The notes under the pieces were generated by a model. That model saw only the letters and a program-made list of their open reading frames with translations, made no database searches and was not told where the DNA came from. 64,000 bases of DNA from assembly GCF_014764505.1 (NCBI RefSeq), contig NZ_JACXWX010000005.1:248001-312000 (forward strand). The letters run 5' to 3'. Numbering within the stretch: position 1 is the first letter of the stretch; each line of letters starts with the position of its first letter. Of this stretch, positions 6,776 through 14,287 are shown piece after piece. A program made the position numbers and the translations under genes. The stretch comes from Phormidium tenue FACHB-886. GTDB lineage: Bacteria; Cyanobacteriota; Cyanobacteriia; Elainellales; Elainellaceae.

Positions 6776-7348
6776 ATGCTACCCGCCACACAAGATTCAG
6801 CAGCACTCGAAGCCGAGCTCGCCCGCCTCAATGCCGAAGTTGCTCGCCTTACAGAATTAGCTTACAAAGATGCTCTCACAGGCGTTGCGAATCGCCGGAT
6901 GTTTGACGAGCGATTGAATGAAGAGTGGAGCCGTGGCTCTCGGACTGAATCGCCACTTTCGCTGCTGCTAATCGACATTGACCACTTCAAGAAGTACAAC
7001 GACACGCACGGGCACCAGGGTGGAGACGATCTGCTGCAGGGTCTAGGCGCTCTGTGGGCAGCAATTGAGATTCGCTCCTTCGATCTGCTCGCGCGCTATG
7101 GCGGTGAAGAATTCGCAGTCGTTTTGCCTGACACATCAGTTCATGGTGCACTGCGAGTAGCAGAGCGCATCAGACAAGCAGCTTATGCCAAAGGCGTTAC
7201 GGTGTCGATCGGTGTGGCAACGACTGTGCCGAGCTGGAAAACTGAAGCAGCATTGCTGGTTGAGCAGGCAGACAAAGCACTGTACTGGTCAAAGGCAGCA
7301 GGACGCGATCGCGCCACGGTATACGAAACAGAGCTTGCAGCCGCCTAA
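6776..7348 (+). CDS. Stand-alone GGDEF diguanylate cyclase, 190 aa
   Basis: Predicted to make cyclic di-GMP from two GTP. A short coiled-coil (about residues 8-28) precedes a complete GGDEF domain: DALTGVANRR at 32-41, metal-binding D67-I-D69-H-F, active-site G109-G-E-E-F113, and an intact inhibitory RxxD site (R100-D103) five residues before the signature. No sensor, membrane or receiver domain is present. AGGAG precedes the ATG. The gene lies among repressor-controlled early genes, which is unusual for a phage. It probably alters host second-messenger state; the target is unknown. Confidence 0.88.
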   Translation: MLPATQDSAALEAELARLNAEVARLTELAYKDALTGVANRRMFDERLNEEWSRGSRTESPLSLLLIDIDHFKKYNDTHGHQGGDDLLQGLGALWAAIEIRSFDLLARYGGEEFAVVLPDTSVHGALRVAERIRQAAYAKGVTVSIGVATTVPSWKTEAALLVEQADKALYWSKAAGRDRATVYETELAAA

Positions 7349-7388
7349 TTCGGGAACTGTTCATTCACACTCAATCCACAAGAAAACT

Positions 7389-7739
7389 ATGTCAGTCGAT
7401 CTCAAAGAATTTCCCCAACGTATCGCCAGCGTTCGATCGCAGCTCCTCATCCAACAGCAGAATCACCGCCGTCTGAGCGATATTCTGAATAGCCTCGATC
7501 GTGATATCGATCTGCAAATTGCATCCAGTAGTGACCTTAAAAACGAATTGCAGCGCAAAGCAGCAAAAGCTGAGCTGCAGATTGACGAAGAATACCAGGC
7601 AGCGCTGATGGAAGTGCGGAACTCAAGCGATCGCATCACTGCACTGGAGATTGAGCTAGAGCGGCTGCGAGGGCTGTTCTCTGCCAGCAAGTTAGAGGTA
7701 CGACAAGCGATCGTGCGTGCAGAGTTAGAGGCGGCTTAA
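7389..7739 (+). CDS. Coiled-coil protein, 116 aa
   Basis: Nearly continuous charged helix with heptad spacing, and no catalytic motif. The ATG at 7389 starts the predicted coiled coil; the longer frame upstream overlaps the diguanylate cyclase and looks unnatural. It lies between the cyclase and the Rad52-like gene, so it may be a replication or recombination accessory protein. No family recognised. Confidence 0.55.
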   Translation: MSVDLKEFPQRIASVRSQLLIQQQNHRRLSDILNSLDRDIDLQIASSSDLKNELQRKAAKAELQIDEEYQAALMEVRNSSDRITALEIELERLRGLFSASKLEVRQAIVRAELEAA

Positions 7740-7746
7740 GTATTCG

Positions 7747-7790
7747 ATCGCCCCTCAAATCCGAAACCGTTTCGTTTTTGCAGGGGCGAT
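7747..7790. repeat. Phage palindrome copy 2 inside a larger hairpin
   Basis: CCGAAACCGTTTCG (7761-7774; the last base of the 15-mer differs) is enclosed by ATCGCCCCT (7747-7755) and AGGGGCGAT (7782-7790). The outer stem is followed by AATTTT, so this copy could act as a terminator for the upstream gene. Its sequence matches copy 1 on the opposite strand, including the GGGGCGATCG flank. Confidence 0.65.
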
Positions 7791-7815
7791 AATTTTAATG
7801 AGAGATAATTGATTC

Positions 7816-8637
7816 ATGAGCAGCGACATTCGAGAAATTATCAAAGATCTGAAAGCCTGGTTTCCTGCGGAAGCCCACAAAGAACGCGACTTGCCGGGCG
7901 GCGGCAAATGGTTCTATATTCCGTGGCAGCTTGTAAGAGAGCGGTTTGATGAGGTTTATCCGGGCTGGGAAGTTTACTATTCCACACCTGTCTATCTTGG
8001 CGATTACTGCGTCATTACTTGCACCATCACGATCGCGGGTATCTCTAAGCAAGGCGTTGGCAATGCTGAAATCCAACTGCTCAGCAGCTCCGGCAAAAAC
8101 ATGGCTAGAGGGACAGCAGTCGAGCGCTCGACAGCAGACGCCTTTAAAAATGCAGCAGAGGTATGGGGTGTTGCCCGCTATCTCGATGAGCAAACTGATC
8201 CGAAAGCAAAAGCTGATTTCGTGCGCTACATGCAGGGCAAAGGTGACGGGCGAGCTGCTGCCTACTATCACCAGAACAATGGCAGCACTGCCAAATCGAC
8301 TTCCCCAGCGCCAAAGCAAACGAAACCCTTTGGGCAGACAACGCAGTCTAAAAAAGTTGCCCCACCTGCAACCAACGTTGTGCCACTAGCCAAACCTGCT
8401 GCTGAGCCAACTCTAATCACCGACCCTCAGCGCAATCGTCTCTGGGCGATCGCCAGCAACGCAGGGTTTACAAAGGAAGGCTGCAAAGCGCTGATATTTG
8501 CTTACGGCTTCAGCTCCAGCAAGGATATCACTACAAACGCCTATGAGGGACTCTGCGAGAAGGCTGCAGATCCAGACATGGCAGCGATCTACAACGATCG
8601 CGCTGTGAAGGAAGCAGCTGCAGAGCGGGAGTTTTAA
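7816..8637 (+). CDS. Rad52-family single-strand annealing protein, 273 aa
   Basis: Residues ~1-140 match the Rad52/Rad22-type annealing domain carried by many phages: a DLKAWFP start, a TCTITIAG strand region, the GTAVERSTADAFKNAAEVWGVARYL helix and a YLDEQ end. A Pro/Lys/Ala linker follows, then a C-terminal ~70-residue helical domain (TDPQRNRLWAIASNAGF...) common in phage recombination proteins. It would anneal single-stranded DNA during phage replication or recombination. It is early in the rightward transcript. No exonuclease partner is visible nearby. Confidence 0.85.
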   Translation: MSSDIREIIKDLKAWFPAEAHKERDLPGGGKWFYIPWQLVRERFDEVYPGWEVYYSTPVYLGDYCVITCTITIAGISKQGVGNAEIQLLSSSGKNMARGTAVERSTADAFKNAAEVWGVARYLDEQTDPKAKADFVRYMQGKGDGRAAAYYHQNNGSTAKSTSPAPKQTKPFGQTTQSKKVAPPATNVVPLAKPAAEPTLITDPQRNRLWAIASNAGFTKEGCKALIFAYGFSSSKDITTNAYEGLCEKAADPDMAAIYNDRAVKEAAAEREF

Positions 8638-8674
8638 CGCGGGCACTCTGACGTATAAGCCCAACCGTCAGACC

Positions 8675-8911
8675 GTGATCAAATCATCGGACATCTACAT
8701 CAGCGAACAGTCGATCGCCAACCTGACCCAGGCGGCGATCGATCTGCAAACCCGCTATGGTATTGAGCCTGAGAAGATAGAGCAAGCATTGGTAGGCTGG
8801 CTTGAGAATGGCATAGAATCGCTAGCTGCTGATGTGCTCTGGCACTTACAAGAGGGCAGCGGGAACGCCGTAATCGGACGCAAAGAGTTTGAACGCAGGG
8901 TGCAGAGATAG
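8675..8911 (+). CDS. Hypothetical protein, 78 aa
   Basis: Small acidic helical protein with a GTG start at 8675; no in-frame ATG offers a better start. No family is recognised. It begins 38 bases after the annealing protein and ends just before a strong terminator at 8938, so it is the last gene of the early transcript. Confidence 0.5.
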   Translation: MIKSSDIYISEQSIANLTQAAIDLQTRYGIEPEKIEQALVGWLENGIESLAADVLWHLQEGSGNAVIGRKEFERRVQR

Positions 8912-8937
8912 GGAACGAATAGACGTGGTAGATGCCA

Positions 8938-8971
8938 TCGGGAATGCTGTTTCAGCGTCCCCGATTTTTTT
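8938..8971 (+). terminator. Intrinsic terminator
   Basis: ATCGGG and CCCGAT arms are extended by four further pairs across one mismatch, with a 7-base loop followed by seven T's. It closes the early operon. Confidence 0.8.
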
Positions 8972-8977
8972 ATCTCT

Positions 8978-9241
8978 ATGTCTCCCCACGATCGCCACAC
9001 GCTCACCGCCCTCCTGCAAAGCAAATCGAAAGCGGCGCATCTATTCGGGTTTGGCATTGCCCTATTTATCTTCCTGCCCAGTGTGTTTCGAGTTGCCGGC
9101 GATGAGAACCTGACCATCTGGCAGCGATTAGAGCAGCTCTCTGTCGCAGCAGGACAAACACTTTTCACCGTTGCTCTAGCAGCTGTGCCTCCAGAAGCGA
9201 TCGCAGGCAAATCTGATTCCACCGACGATAGCGAGGCGTAG
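8978..9241 (+). CDS. Small membrane protein, 87 aa (holin-like size)
   Basis: A hydrophobic helix spans about residues 22-38 and a second weaker one about 58-72, with a charged C-terminus. It starts directly after the terminator and is followed two bases later by the next gene. Size, two helices and a charged tail fit a holin, but no lysis enzyme is recognised next to it, so that role is only possible. Confidence 0.5.
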   Translation: MSPHDRHTLTALLQSKSKAAHLFGFGIALFIFLPSVFRVAGDENLTIWQRLEQLSVAAGQTLFTVALAAVPPEAIAGKSDSTDDSEA

Positions 9242-9242
9242 T

Positions 9243-9932
9243 GTGTCAGGTTCCCCCTGGAAAAGCTTTGTTCGTTGGCTCAAACGAGCATTAGGATTCA
9301 GCGCCGATCGCCCCGCCCTGAAAATCTTGGAGGAGTATCACGCAGATGGTATCAGCGTCTTGCGGATTGAAGACGATTCAATTCCCGGATGCTGCGAGCT
9401 TTGGAGAATTGACAGGCAGCGTGAACAAATTAAGTTTTTTATTTGCATCATCAACACCCAGTCCCAGCGAGAAGACCTTGCCGGAGCTGGCAGAACACCT
9501 GTCAGCCAGCCTAGAAAACCAAAACTGGTTGACAATATCGAGCAACAAATTCAAGAGCAGAAAAATATACTCGCTACACACTATTGGATATCCGGCTGGA
9601 GTAAGAGAGTGCATAGCGTGGATGCAAAGGGTAGAGCGTACCAAGCCGATCGCACTTACGATCTGCGTCTGTTGGCTTGCGATCTCCAAGGGGCAGCCGG
9701 AGCGTTTGCAGGTGATAAGCACGCCCGTCGCTTTGCCCGAAAGATTGTCAAGCGGTTAGCCGCTAATGAGTTCCGTGAATATGGACATCACCGCACCTGG
9801 CAAGCGGCTGTAAAGTCCGTAGATTGGCAACAATGGTTGCAGGGATTGACACAAAGCCACAACGGAGGAATCGATCCAAATCATGTTCTACAGCCACCGA
9901 AATATAGGAAGCGATCTTCCCGCCGAGGCTGA
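9243..9932 (+). CDS. Hypothetical protein, 229 aa
   Basis: Starts with GTG two bases after the upstream stop. It has a basic N-terminus, a mixed alpha/beta middle and a His/Arg-rich C-terminal third. No domain is recognised and no membrane helix is seen. It is paired with the small membrane protein upstream, so a lysis or envelope function is conceivable but unproven. Confidence 0.55.
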   Translation: MSGSPWKSFVRWLKRALGFSADRPALKILEEYHADGISVLRIEDDSIPGCCELWRIDRQREQIKFFICIINTQSQREDLAGAGRTPVSQPRKPKLVDNIEQQIQEQKNILATHYWISGWSKRVHSVDAKGRAYQADRTYDLRLLACDLQGAAGAFAGDKHARRFARKIVKRLAANEFREYGHHRTWQAAVKSVDWQQWLQGLTQSHNGGIDPNHVLQPPKYRKRSSRRG

Positions 9933-10134
9933 GGAGTTCATCAAGGCACTGTTTGCCCTCTGCGATGCCTATAGAGAGCAGGGAGTCGATTGCATCAGCC
10001 TTGGCATCAGCGACAGCGATCTAAAGATTCTAGCGACTGTGCGGCTCACTCCAGAAGTCGATTTGCCTCTTCCAACCACTGAGCTACAGGTTGACGGTTC
10101 GCCTGTGGCTGGAGCAGATCTACAGCGCGAGTAA
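9883..10134 (+). CDS. Hypothetical protein, 83 aa
   Basis: Overlaps the preceding gene by 50 bp in another frame and the convergent gene at 10046 by about 90 bp. The sequence is acidic and protein-like (LDLP-type strands, few rare residues). The heavy overlap on both sides lowers confidence that it is expressed. Confidence 0.4.
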   Translation: MFYSHRNIGSDLPAEAEEFIKALFALCDAYREQGVDCISLGISDSDLKILATVRLTPEVDLPLPTTELQVDGSPVAGADLQRE

Positions 10135-10807
10135 GCATCGCTTCTAGCAGCTCAACGCGATTGTTAGTGATCTCCAGTTCTAGCAGCGCTGCCTCTAGAT
10201 GGTCTTGTTTCTGAGGTTGGGGAGTCGATCGCTCTGGCTTGGGCTGGTCGGGCTGCAGTTCCTTGGTCAGCAAGCCGATCGTCTGCCCGTCTGCAGTAGT
10301 GGCTTCAACTACCACGCCCTTGGTCGAAAGAACCTCCACGGTCTGCCCGTAGTGGGGCGAAGACTCATCCAGCACTGTTACTGTCTGCCCTGGTTGAAAC
10401 GTGGCAGCAGCTTTCGACTTCACCGCATCGGCGGCGCGGGCAATGTGAGAAGCTGTGGGCTTGCCGGTAGGGGCGATCGCCTCAGCGGCCTGCATTGCTT
10501 CCACTCGCTGTTCTACGGGCAGGGCTGTTAGCGGTCGGGCTTGGGCTTCATTGGCGGGCAAAATGACACCAATTGGTGTCATTGAGCTGACGACTTCGGC
10601 GGCTTCAATGAGCCGATTGGCGTGGGTTTTGGAGATCGTCCAGCGATCGAGGCAGTAGGTTTCAAAGTCACCATGAGAGTCGCGATATAAACGATTTTCC
10701 CGAATCTCAGCGAGCGCTTGCCCTGCCTCATGGAAGGCTTTGAGTCCCCGCTCGATCGCCGCCTCCAGGTGTGACAGCCGAATTTTCTCATCGATGCCCA
10801 GCGTCAT
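10046..10807 (-). CDS. Putative DNA-binding phage/plasmid protein, 253 aa
   Basis: The N-terminal ~70 residues (helix ...FHEAGQALAEIREN... then YCLDRWTISKTHANRLIEAA) resemble a domain frequent in phage and plasmid proteins, with an HTH-like end. The middle carries a KOW/SH3-like strand repeat (FQPGQTVTVLDE...YGQTVEVL) and the C-terminus is helical. The ATG overlaps the sigma-factor stop (ATGA, 10804-10807), so it is co-translated with the sigma factor and may modulate it or DNA. The exact family is not claimed. Confidence 0.6.
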   Translation of the reverse strand: MTLGIDEKIRLSHLEAAIERGLKAFHEAGQALAEIRENRLYRDSHGDFETYCLDRWTISKTHANRLIEAAEVVSSMTPIGVILPANEAQARPLTALPVEQRVEAMQAAEAIAPTGKPTASHIARAADAVKSKAAATFQPGQTVTVLDESSPHYGQTVEVLSTKGVVVEATTADGQTIGLLTKELQPDQPKPERSTPQPQKQDHLEAALLELEITNNRVELLEAMLTRAVDLLQPQANRQPVAQWLEEANRLLE

Positions 10808-11538
10808 TCCATCGCCTCCTGTAGCGGTGCTTTCAGTCTAATTAAGCCCTCCTGAATGAGCAAGCGAACCTCATCCACGCTACGGCTCAACTGCTTGGCT
10901 ATAGCTTCCTCGCTCAACCCCTTAAAAAAGCGCTCGATCATGCAGGTGCGGATCTCCTTGGGCAGGCAGGCAACTTGCAATTTCAGCGCTTGGTGGAGGA
11001 CAGTGCGATTGCTCTCCTCCACCTCAGCACTCAGATGGGGCGCGTTGTCGAGGTCTACCATCGGCTTGCGCTGTACTGCTTCGCTCATCCAAGCCCACTG
11101 TGCCTCGCAGATGCCATGAGCTGCTGCAGCGGTTGTGAGGTCGATCGCTCTGCCCCATTTCCCTAGCTGCTTCTGCGTCCGCTTGACCTCGCCCACCTTC
11201 TCAAACGTTCGACGCGGCACCTTGTAGCCACCCCAGTGATCGCGTAAGAAGTGCTGCATCTCGCCTTGGATATATGGGACGGCAAAGCTAGAGAAGGCAG
11301 CGCCGGTGCTGGGGTCGTACTTGTCGATCGCCTTCAACAGCCCGATTCTGCCAATCTGCGCCAAATCTTCAACGGGTTCAGGACACTGGAGGTGAACCCG
11401 ATGGGCGATTTTGAGAGCCAGCTTATCGTTCTGGGCAGCGAGTTCATTTCTCAAGCGAGGCGATCGGGTGCGACGGTAGCGGCTCCAGATTGATTCAGCG
11501 GTGACGGGCGCGGCAGGTGCGATGAGTGTTGCTGGCAT
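10804..11538 (-). CDS. Sigma-70-family RNA polymerase sigma factor, 244 aa
   Basis: Region 2 is clear: PVEDLAQIGRIGLLKAIDKYDPSTGAAFSSFAVPYIQGEM is the sigma-2 core including the DLxQ-GxxGL and F-x-x-F motifs, followed by a region-3-like block and a C-terminal region-4 HTH (LSEEAIAKQLSRSVDEVRLLIQEGL). Length and layout fit group 3 (SigB/SigF-like) factors. It would redirect host RNA polymerase, perhaps to late phage promoters. A GGAGGAA...TTCCTCC hairpin sits just upstream of the start and could control translation. Confidence 0.85.
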   Translation of the reverse strand: MPATLIAPAAPVTAESIWSRYRRTRSPRLRNELAAQNDKLALKIAHRVHLQCPEPVEDLAQIGRIGLLKAIDKYDPSTGAAFSSFAVPYIQGEMQHFLRDHWGGYKVPRRTFEKVGEVKRTQKQLGKWGRAIDLTTAAAAHGICEAQWAWMSEAVQRKPMVDLDNAPHLSAEVEESNRTVLHQALKLQVACLPKEIRTCMIERFFKGLSEEAIAKQLSRSVDEVRLLIQEGLIRLKAPLQEAME

Positions 11539-11545
11539 AGGAGGC

Positions 11546-11571
11546 GGGGGAGGAAAACTAAGCTTCCTCCG
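11546..11571 (-). promoter_or_regulatory. Hairpin in the sigma-factor leader
   Basis: On the minus strand, GGAGGAA pairs with TTCCTCC a few bases before the sigma-factor ATG. The stem sequesters purine-rich sequence that could serve as the ribosome site. Regulation is inferred. Confidence 0.4.
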
Positions 11572-11646
11572 AGTTATCGCCTACTCGACCTGTCCAATCC
11601 CCAAAGTTTATGCTGAACTTTTTGATGAAGCTTGTGTAAACGTCGG

Positions 11647-12570
11647 TTAGCTCAGCATTTTCACTGCCTTTCGCTTGGTTGCTTCACCCCGTCGATCGTA
11701 TCTGGCAGTAGTGGAAGGGTTCGAGTGCCCCATCAGCTGCTGCACCGTGGAGAGGTCGGCTCCAGCATCAAGTAGATCGCTGGCAAACGTTCGCCGCCAG
11801 TCGTGTGGGGTGTGCGCCTCTAGCTCTGCCTGACCGACTCGCTTGATTAAAATCGTCCGTACTGACTCATCGCTCATCCGCCGCTGCGTCATGTGTCCAG
11901 CTTTGTTGATGGGCAGAAACAGTGGGCCGGGTTGAGCGCCTCGCAGCTCCAGCCAGCGCTGCAGAGAGCCGATCGCCTCATCAGTTAGATAAACCTGTCT
12001 GTCTTTCCGTCCCTTACCGCTGCGAACCTTACAGCTAGATTCAGTGAGGTCTAGATCGCTCAGGTCTAAGCCGACCACTTCAAAACGTCGCAAACCCGAT
12101 CGCAGAATCCCCAGCAGCGCTGCATCTCTCATGCCTGCTGGTGACTCGTCCTCTAAGCAGGTCTGCATCAGTGCTGCCTGCTCATCTGCCGCGATCGATC
12201 GCCCGGTGGGGAGCTGCTGCGATTTGATATTTTTTACGTCCGCTGCCTGGTGATAGTCCTCAGCGGTCATCAGTCCCAACCGCCATGCTTCCCCCAGAAC
12301 CGATCGCAAGGCAGAGAGCATTCGATTTGCCGTAGCGGGTGCATAGTCTTCTTGCAGCTTGGCTCTGATGGCTGCGGTGTGGCGATAGCGCAACTGATGC
12401 CAAGTGAACTCGATCGCCGTCTGCCCCGTTGTAAGCCGGGCGATCTTCTCCAGCGCTTCACCCTGCACCCGTCTGGATTTGGGCGTGAGGCGCATGAGAT
12501 AGACCGCGACAGGATTGGTGTCGATAGCGGTTTTGGAAAGATCGGTTTGTTGGATGAGTAGCTGTGACAT
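11647..12570 (-). CDS. Tyrosine recombinase / integrase, 307 aa
   Basis: Site-specific recombinase of the XerC/phage integrase family. An N-terminal SAM-like DNA-binding domain (about residues 13-110) is followed by the catalytic domain with R161 (SGLRRFE), K186 (GKGRKDR), H256-D-W-R259, H282 (LMGHSN) and nucleophile Y291. All catalytic residues are present, so it should be active. It would integrate or excise the prophage, most likely at the tRNA-Arg gene whose 3' half lies at 47.68 kb, although the gene is far from that site. Confidence 0.9.
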   Translation of the reverse strand: MSQLLIQQTDLSKTAIDTNPVAVYLMRLTPKSRRVQGEALEKIARLTTGQTAIEFTWHQLRYRHTAAIRAKLQEDYAPATANRMLSALRSVLGEAWRLGLMTAEDYHQAADVKNIKSQQLPTGRSIAADEQAALMQTCLEDESPAGMRDAALLGILRSGLRRFEVVGLDLSDLDLTESSCKVRSGKGRKDRQVYLTDEAIGSLQRWLELRGAQPGPLFLPINKAGHMTQRRMSDESVRTILIKRVGQAELEAHTPHDWRRTFASDLLDAGADLSTVQQLMGHSNPSTTARYDRRGEATKRKAVKMLS

Positions 12571-12607
12571 ACCGCGATCGTTCCCGCTTGCCTGGCTGTC
12601 GCATTGT

Positions 12608-12928
12608 TCAGTCAGGCTCTATTGGGTCATCTCGCCCAATTCCTAGCGATCGCAGTGTGACCCGAATGCTCTCCCAGTCTTCACCGCAGTAGTAATATTG
12701 CTTGCGTCGCAAGTTGGCTAGATAATAGCCTGCCTTGCCACCATTGATCCGGAAAAGCTCAACGACAACTTGCTGCTTTGAGATGCCATACAGCAGTTCA
12801 AAATCTTGTAGATCGACCGCGATTGGCAGTTGCCTGTAAAACATTTTGCCTGACATAAGAAACCACCCTTCGGATTTCCGTCGCACAACACGGATGTAAT
12901 CTGGGTGGACAATGGCATCGTCCGACAT
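12608..12928 (-). CDS. Hypothetical protein, 106 aa (tandem paralog B)
   Basis: Near-copy of the upstream gene at 12936-13259. Both end with the same block around VVELFRINGGKAGYYL and YYYCGEDWESIR, then LGIGRDDP. The ATG at 12928 gives matching N-termini (IxHPxYxRxxxR); a longer frame runs into the paralog. No family is recognised. The conserved core suggests a small beta-rich domain. Confidence 0.6.
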   Translation of the reverse strand: MSDDAIVHPDYIRVVRRKSEGWFLMSGKMFYRQLPIAVDLQDFELLYGISKQQVVVELFRINGGKAGYYLANLRRKQYYYCGEDWESIRVTLRSLGIGRDDPIEPD

Positions 12929-12935
12929 CTTATAT

Positions 12936-13259
12936 TTATTTGCCCTCCATCGGATCGTCTCTCCCAATTCCCAGTGATCGCAGCGTAGTTCTAATGCTCT
13001 CCCAGTCTTCGCCACAGTAGTAGTATTTGCGATCGCGCAAGTTGACTAGATAGTAGCCAGCCTTGCCACCGTTGATGCGAAACAGCTCGACCACAATATC
13101 AACATCGCTCAGCCCATAATCCCTGTCTCTGCTCTCAATTTGCTCAGGGTCAAGAGGTTGGGCTCTAGGGTTATAAAACACTTTGCCCTCACGAAAGCGC
13201 CACCCTGCCGAATCACGTTTAATGATGCGGAAATAAAAGGGATGAATGATGCTGCCCAT
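12936..13259 (-). CDS. Hypothetical protein, 107 aa (tandem paralog A)
   Basis: First of two tandem paralogs, ending seven bases before the start of the second. The C-terminal half is almost identical to it; the N-terminal halves have diverged and this copy carries an extra loop (about residues 30-50). Divergently transcribed from the HU gene. Function unknown. Confidence 0.6.
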   Translation of the reverse strand: MGSIIHPFYFRIIKRDSAGWRFREGKVFYNPRAQPLDPEQIESRDRDYGLSDVDIVVELFRINGGKAGYYLVNLRDRKYYYCGEDWESIRTTLRSLGIGRDDPMEGK

Positions 13260-13312
13260 TGCTCCGGATAATAACTTGTGAAAAGTTCAATTTACAAAAA
13301 CAATCAATTTTC

Positions 13313-13341
13313 TTGCAGCAGCCGATCGGCTGAACTACAAT
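13313..13341 (+). promoter_or_regulatory. HU-gene promoter with internal palindrome
   Basis: -35 TTGCAG (13313-13318), a 17-bp spacer, -10 TACAAT (13336-13341). The spacer holds the perfect palindrome CAGCCGATCGGCTG (13319-13332), a likely operator. Confidence 0.65.
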
Positions 13342-13366
13342 TTCAGAGCCAATTTGAGGAAATCCC

Positions 13367-13642
13367 ATGAATAAAGGTGAACTGATTGATGCAGTTGCTG
13401 AGAAAGCAGAAGTTACCAAGAGGCAGGCAGATGCGATCGTCACTGCAGCGATCGACGCAATTATGGAAACCGTTGCAAGTGGTGATAAGGTTACGCTGGT
13501 TGGGTTTGGGAGTTTTGAGCCACGTGAGCGTGCTGCCCGTGAAGGCAGAAATCCGCGCACTGGCGAGACAATGACGATCGAGGCAACGAAAGTGCCTGCG
13601 TTTGCTCCGGGCAAAGGGTTTAAGGAAAAGGTTTCAAGTTAG
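13367..13642 (+). CDS. hup: HU-family DNA-bending protein, 91 aa
   Basis: Full-length HU/IHF fold: MNKGELIDAVAEKAEVTKRQA helix start, GFGSFEPRERAAREGRNPRTGE beta-arm region with the Pro at the arm tip, and the AFAPGKGFKEKV end. It binds and bends DNA. In a prophage it may assist integration, packaging or nucleoid remodelling. It has its own promoter and terminator, so it is a monocistronic unit. It may be phage-borne, not the host's main HU. Confidence 0.9.
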   Translation: MNKGELIDAVAEKAEVTKRQADAIVTAAIDAIMETVASGDKVTLVGFGSFEPRERAAREGRNPRTGETMTIEATKVPAFAPGKGFKEKVSS

Positions 13643-13682
13643 ACTAAAACGATCTCCTCTGCTGTATGCAGAGTCATGCCAG

Positions 13683-13706
13683 ACGCCCGCCTATCGGGCG
13701 TTTTTT
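13683..13706 (+). terminator. Intrinsic terminator after HU gene
   Basis: ACGCCCG (13683-13689) pairs with CGGGCGT (13695-13701) over a 5-base loop, followed by a T-run. Confidence 0.85.
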
Positions 13707-13713
13707 GTTGTGA

Positions 13714-13804
13714 TTTTGTCACCTCGATCGCCATCCTGACAAACGCCACAGCCCAAACCACAAGGGAACTTTAGCGATGTCACCCACAAAATTTGTCACC
13801 TGAC
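13714..13804 (+). promoter_or_regulatory. TTTGTCACC repeats and 8-codon leader before terS
   Basis: TTTGTCACC occurs twice as a direct repeat (about 13715 and 13792), with an inverted TGACAAA between them and a further TGTCACC at 13779. A tiny frame starting at 13777 (after AAGGGAACT) encodes MSPTKFVT and stops two bases before the terS ATG. This looks like an operator cluster plus a coupling leader. Confidence 0.4.
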
Positions 13805-14287
13805 ATGTCATCCGCCGATCGTTCTGTCGTCAAAGCTGAATATCTTAAATCTAATGACTCGATGGAGGCGATCGCCAAGCGGTTCGGCATCAGCGAGCGG
13901 ACTCTAATTCGCTGGTCGAAGGCTGACCCTGAAGGCGAGTGGACAGTGCTTCGGAAGGCGAAGACTATAGTTTCTGCACCCAAGCTGCAGGTGATCGATG
14001 GGGAGCTGCCTGCTAGAGAAAATCGGGTGCGCCGGTCTAGAGGGACGATCGATGAGCTAGAAATTATTGAGCTGGCGATCAGCGATCTCTCTGCCACGCT
14101 AGCGAGTGGGGAAACCGATAGCCGATCGCTGGGCAGCATCGCTGGGGCATTGGTGCGACTGCTGGAGTATCGCCGCAAGATTCAGCCTGCTACAGCAGCA
14201 GAGCTGGCAGAGCTAGTTTTGTCGCTAGGCATTTCGCCTACTGAATTTGTTTCTGAGTTGAAACAGCGGTGGCAACAAAGCGCGTAG
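13805..14287 (+). CDS. terS: Terminase small subunit-like protein, 160 aa
   Basis: An N-terminal helix-turn-helix (SMEAIAKRFGISERTLIRWSKAD) followed by a helical, probably oligomerising region is the usual layout of small terminases, which recognise phage DNA for packaging. It directly precedes and overlaps the large subunit gene by 19 bp. The ATG at 13805 is preferred; an in-frame TTG at 13793 is possible. Confidence 0.75.
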   Translation: MSSADRSVVKAEYLKSNDSMEAIAKRFGISERTLIRWSKADPEGEWTVLRKAKTIVSAPKLQVIDGELPARENRVRRSRGTIDELEIIELAISDLSATLASGETDSRSLGSIAGALVRLLEYRRKIQPATAAELAELVLSLGISPTEFVSELKQRWQQSA

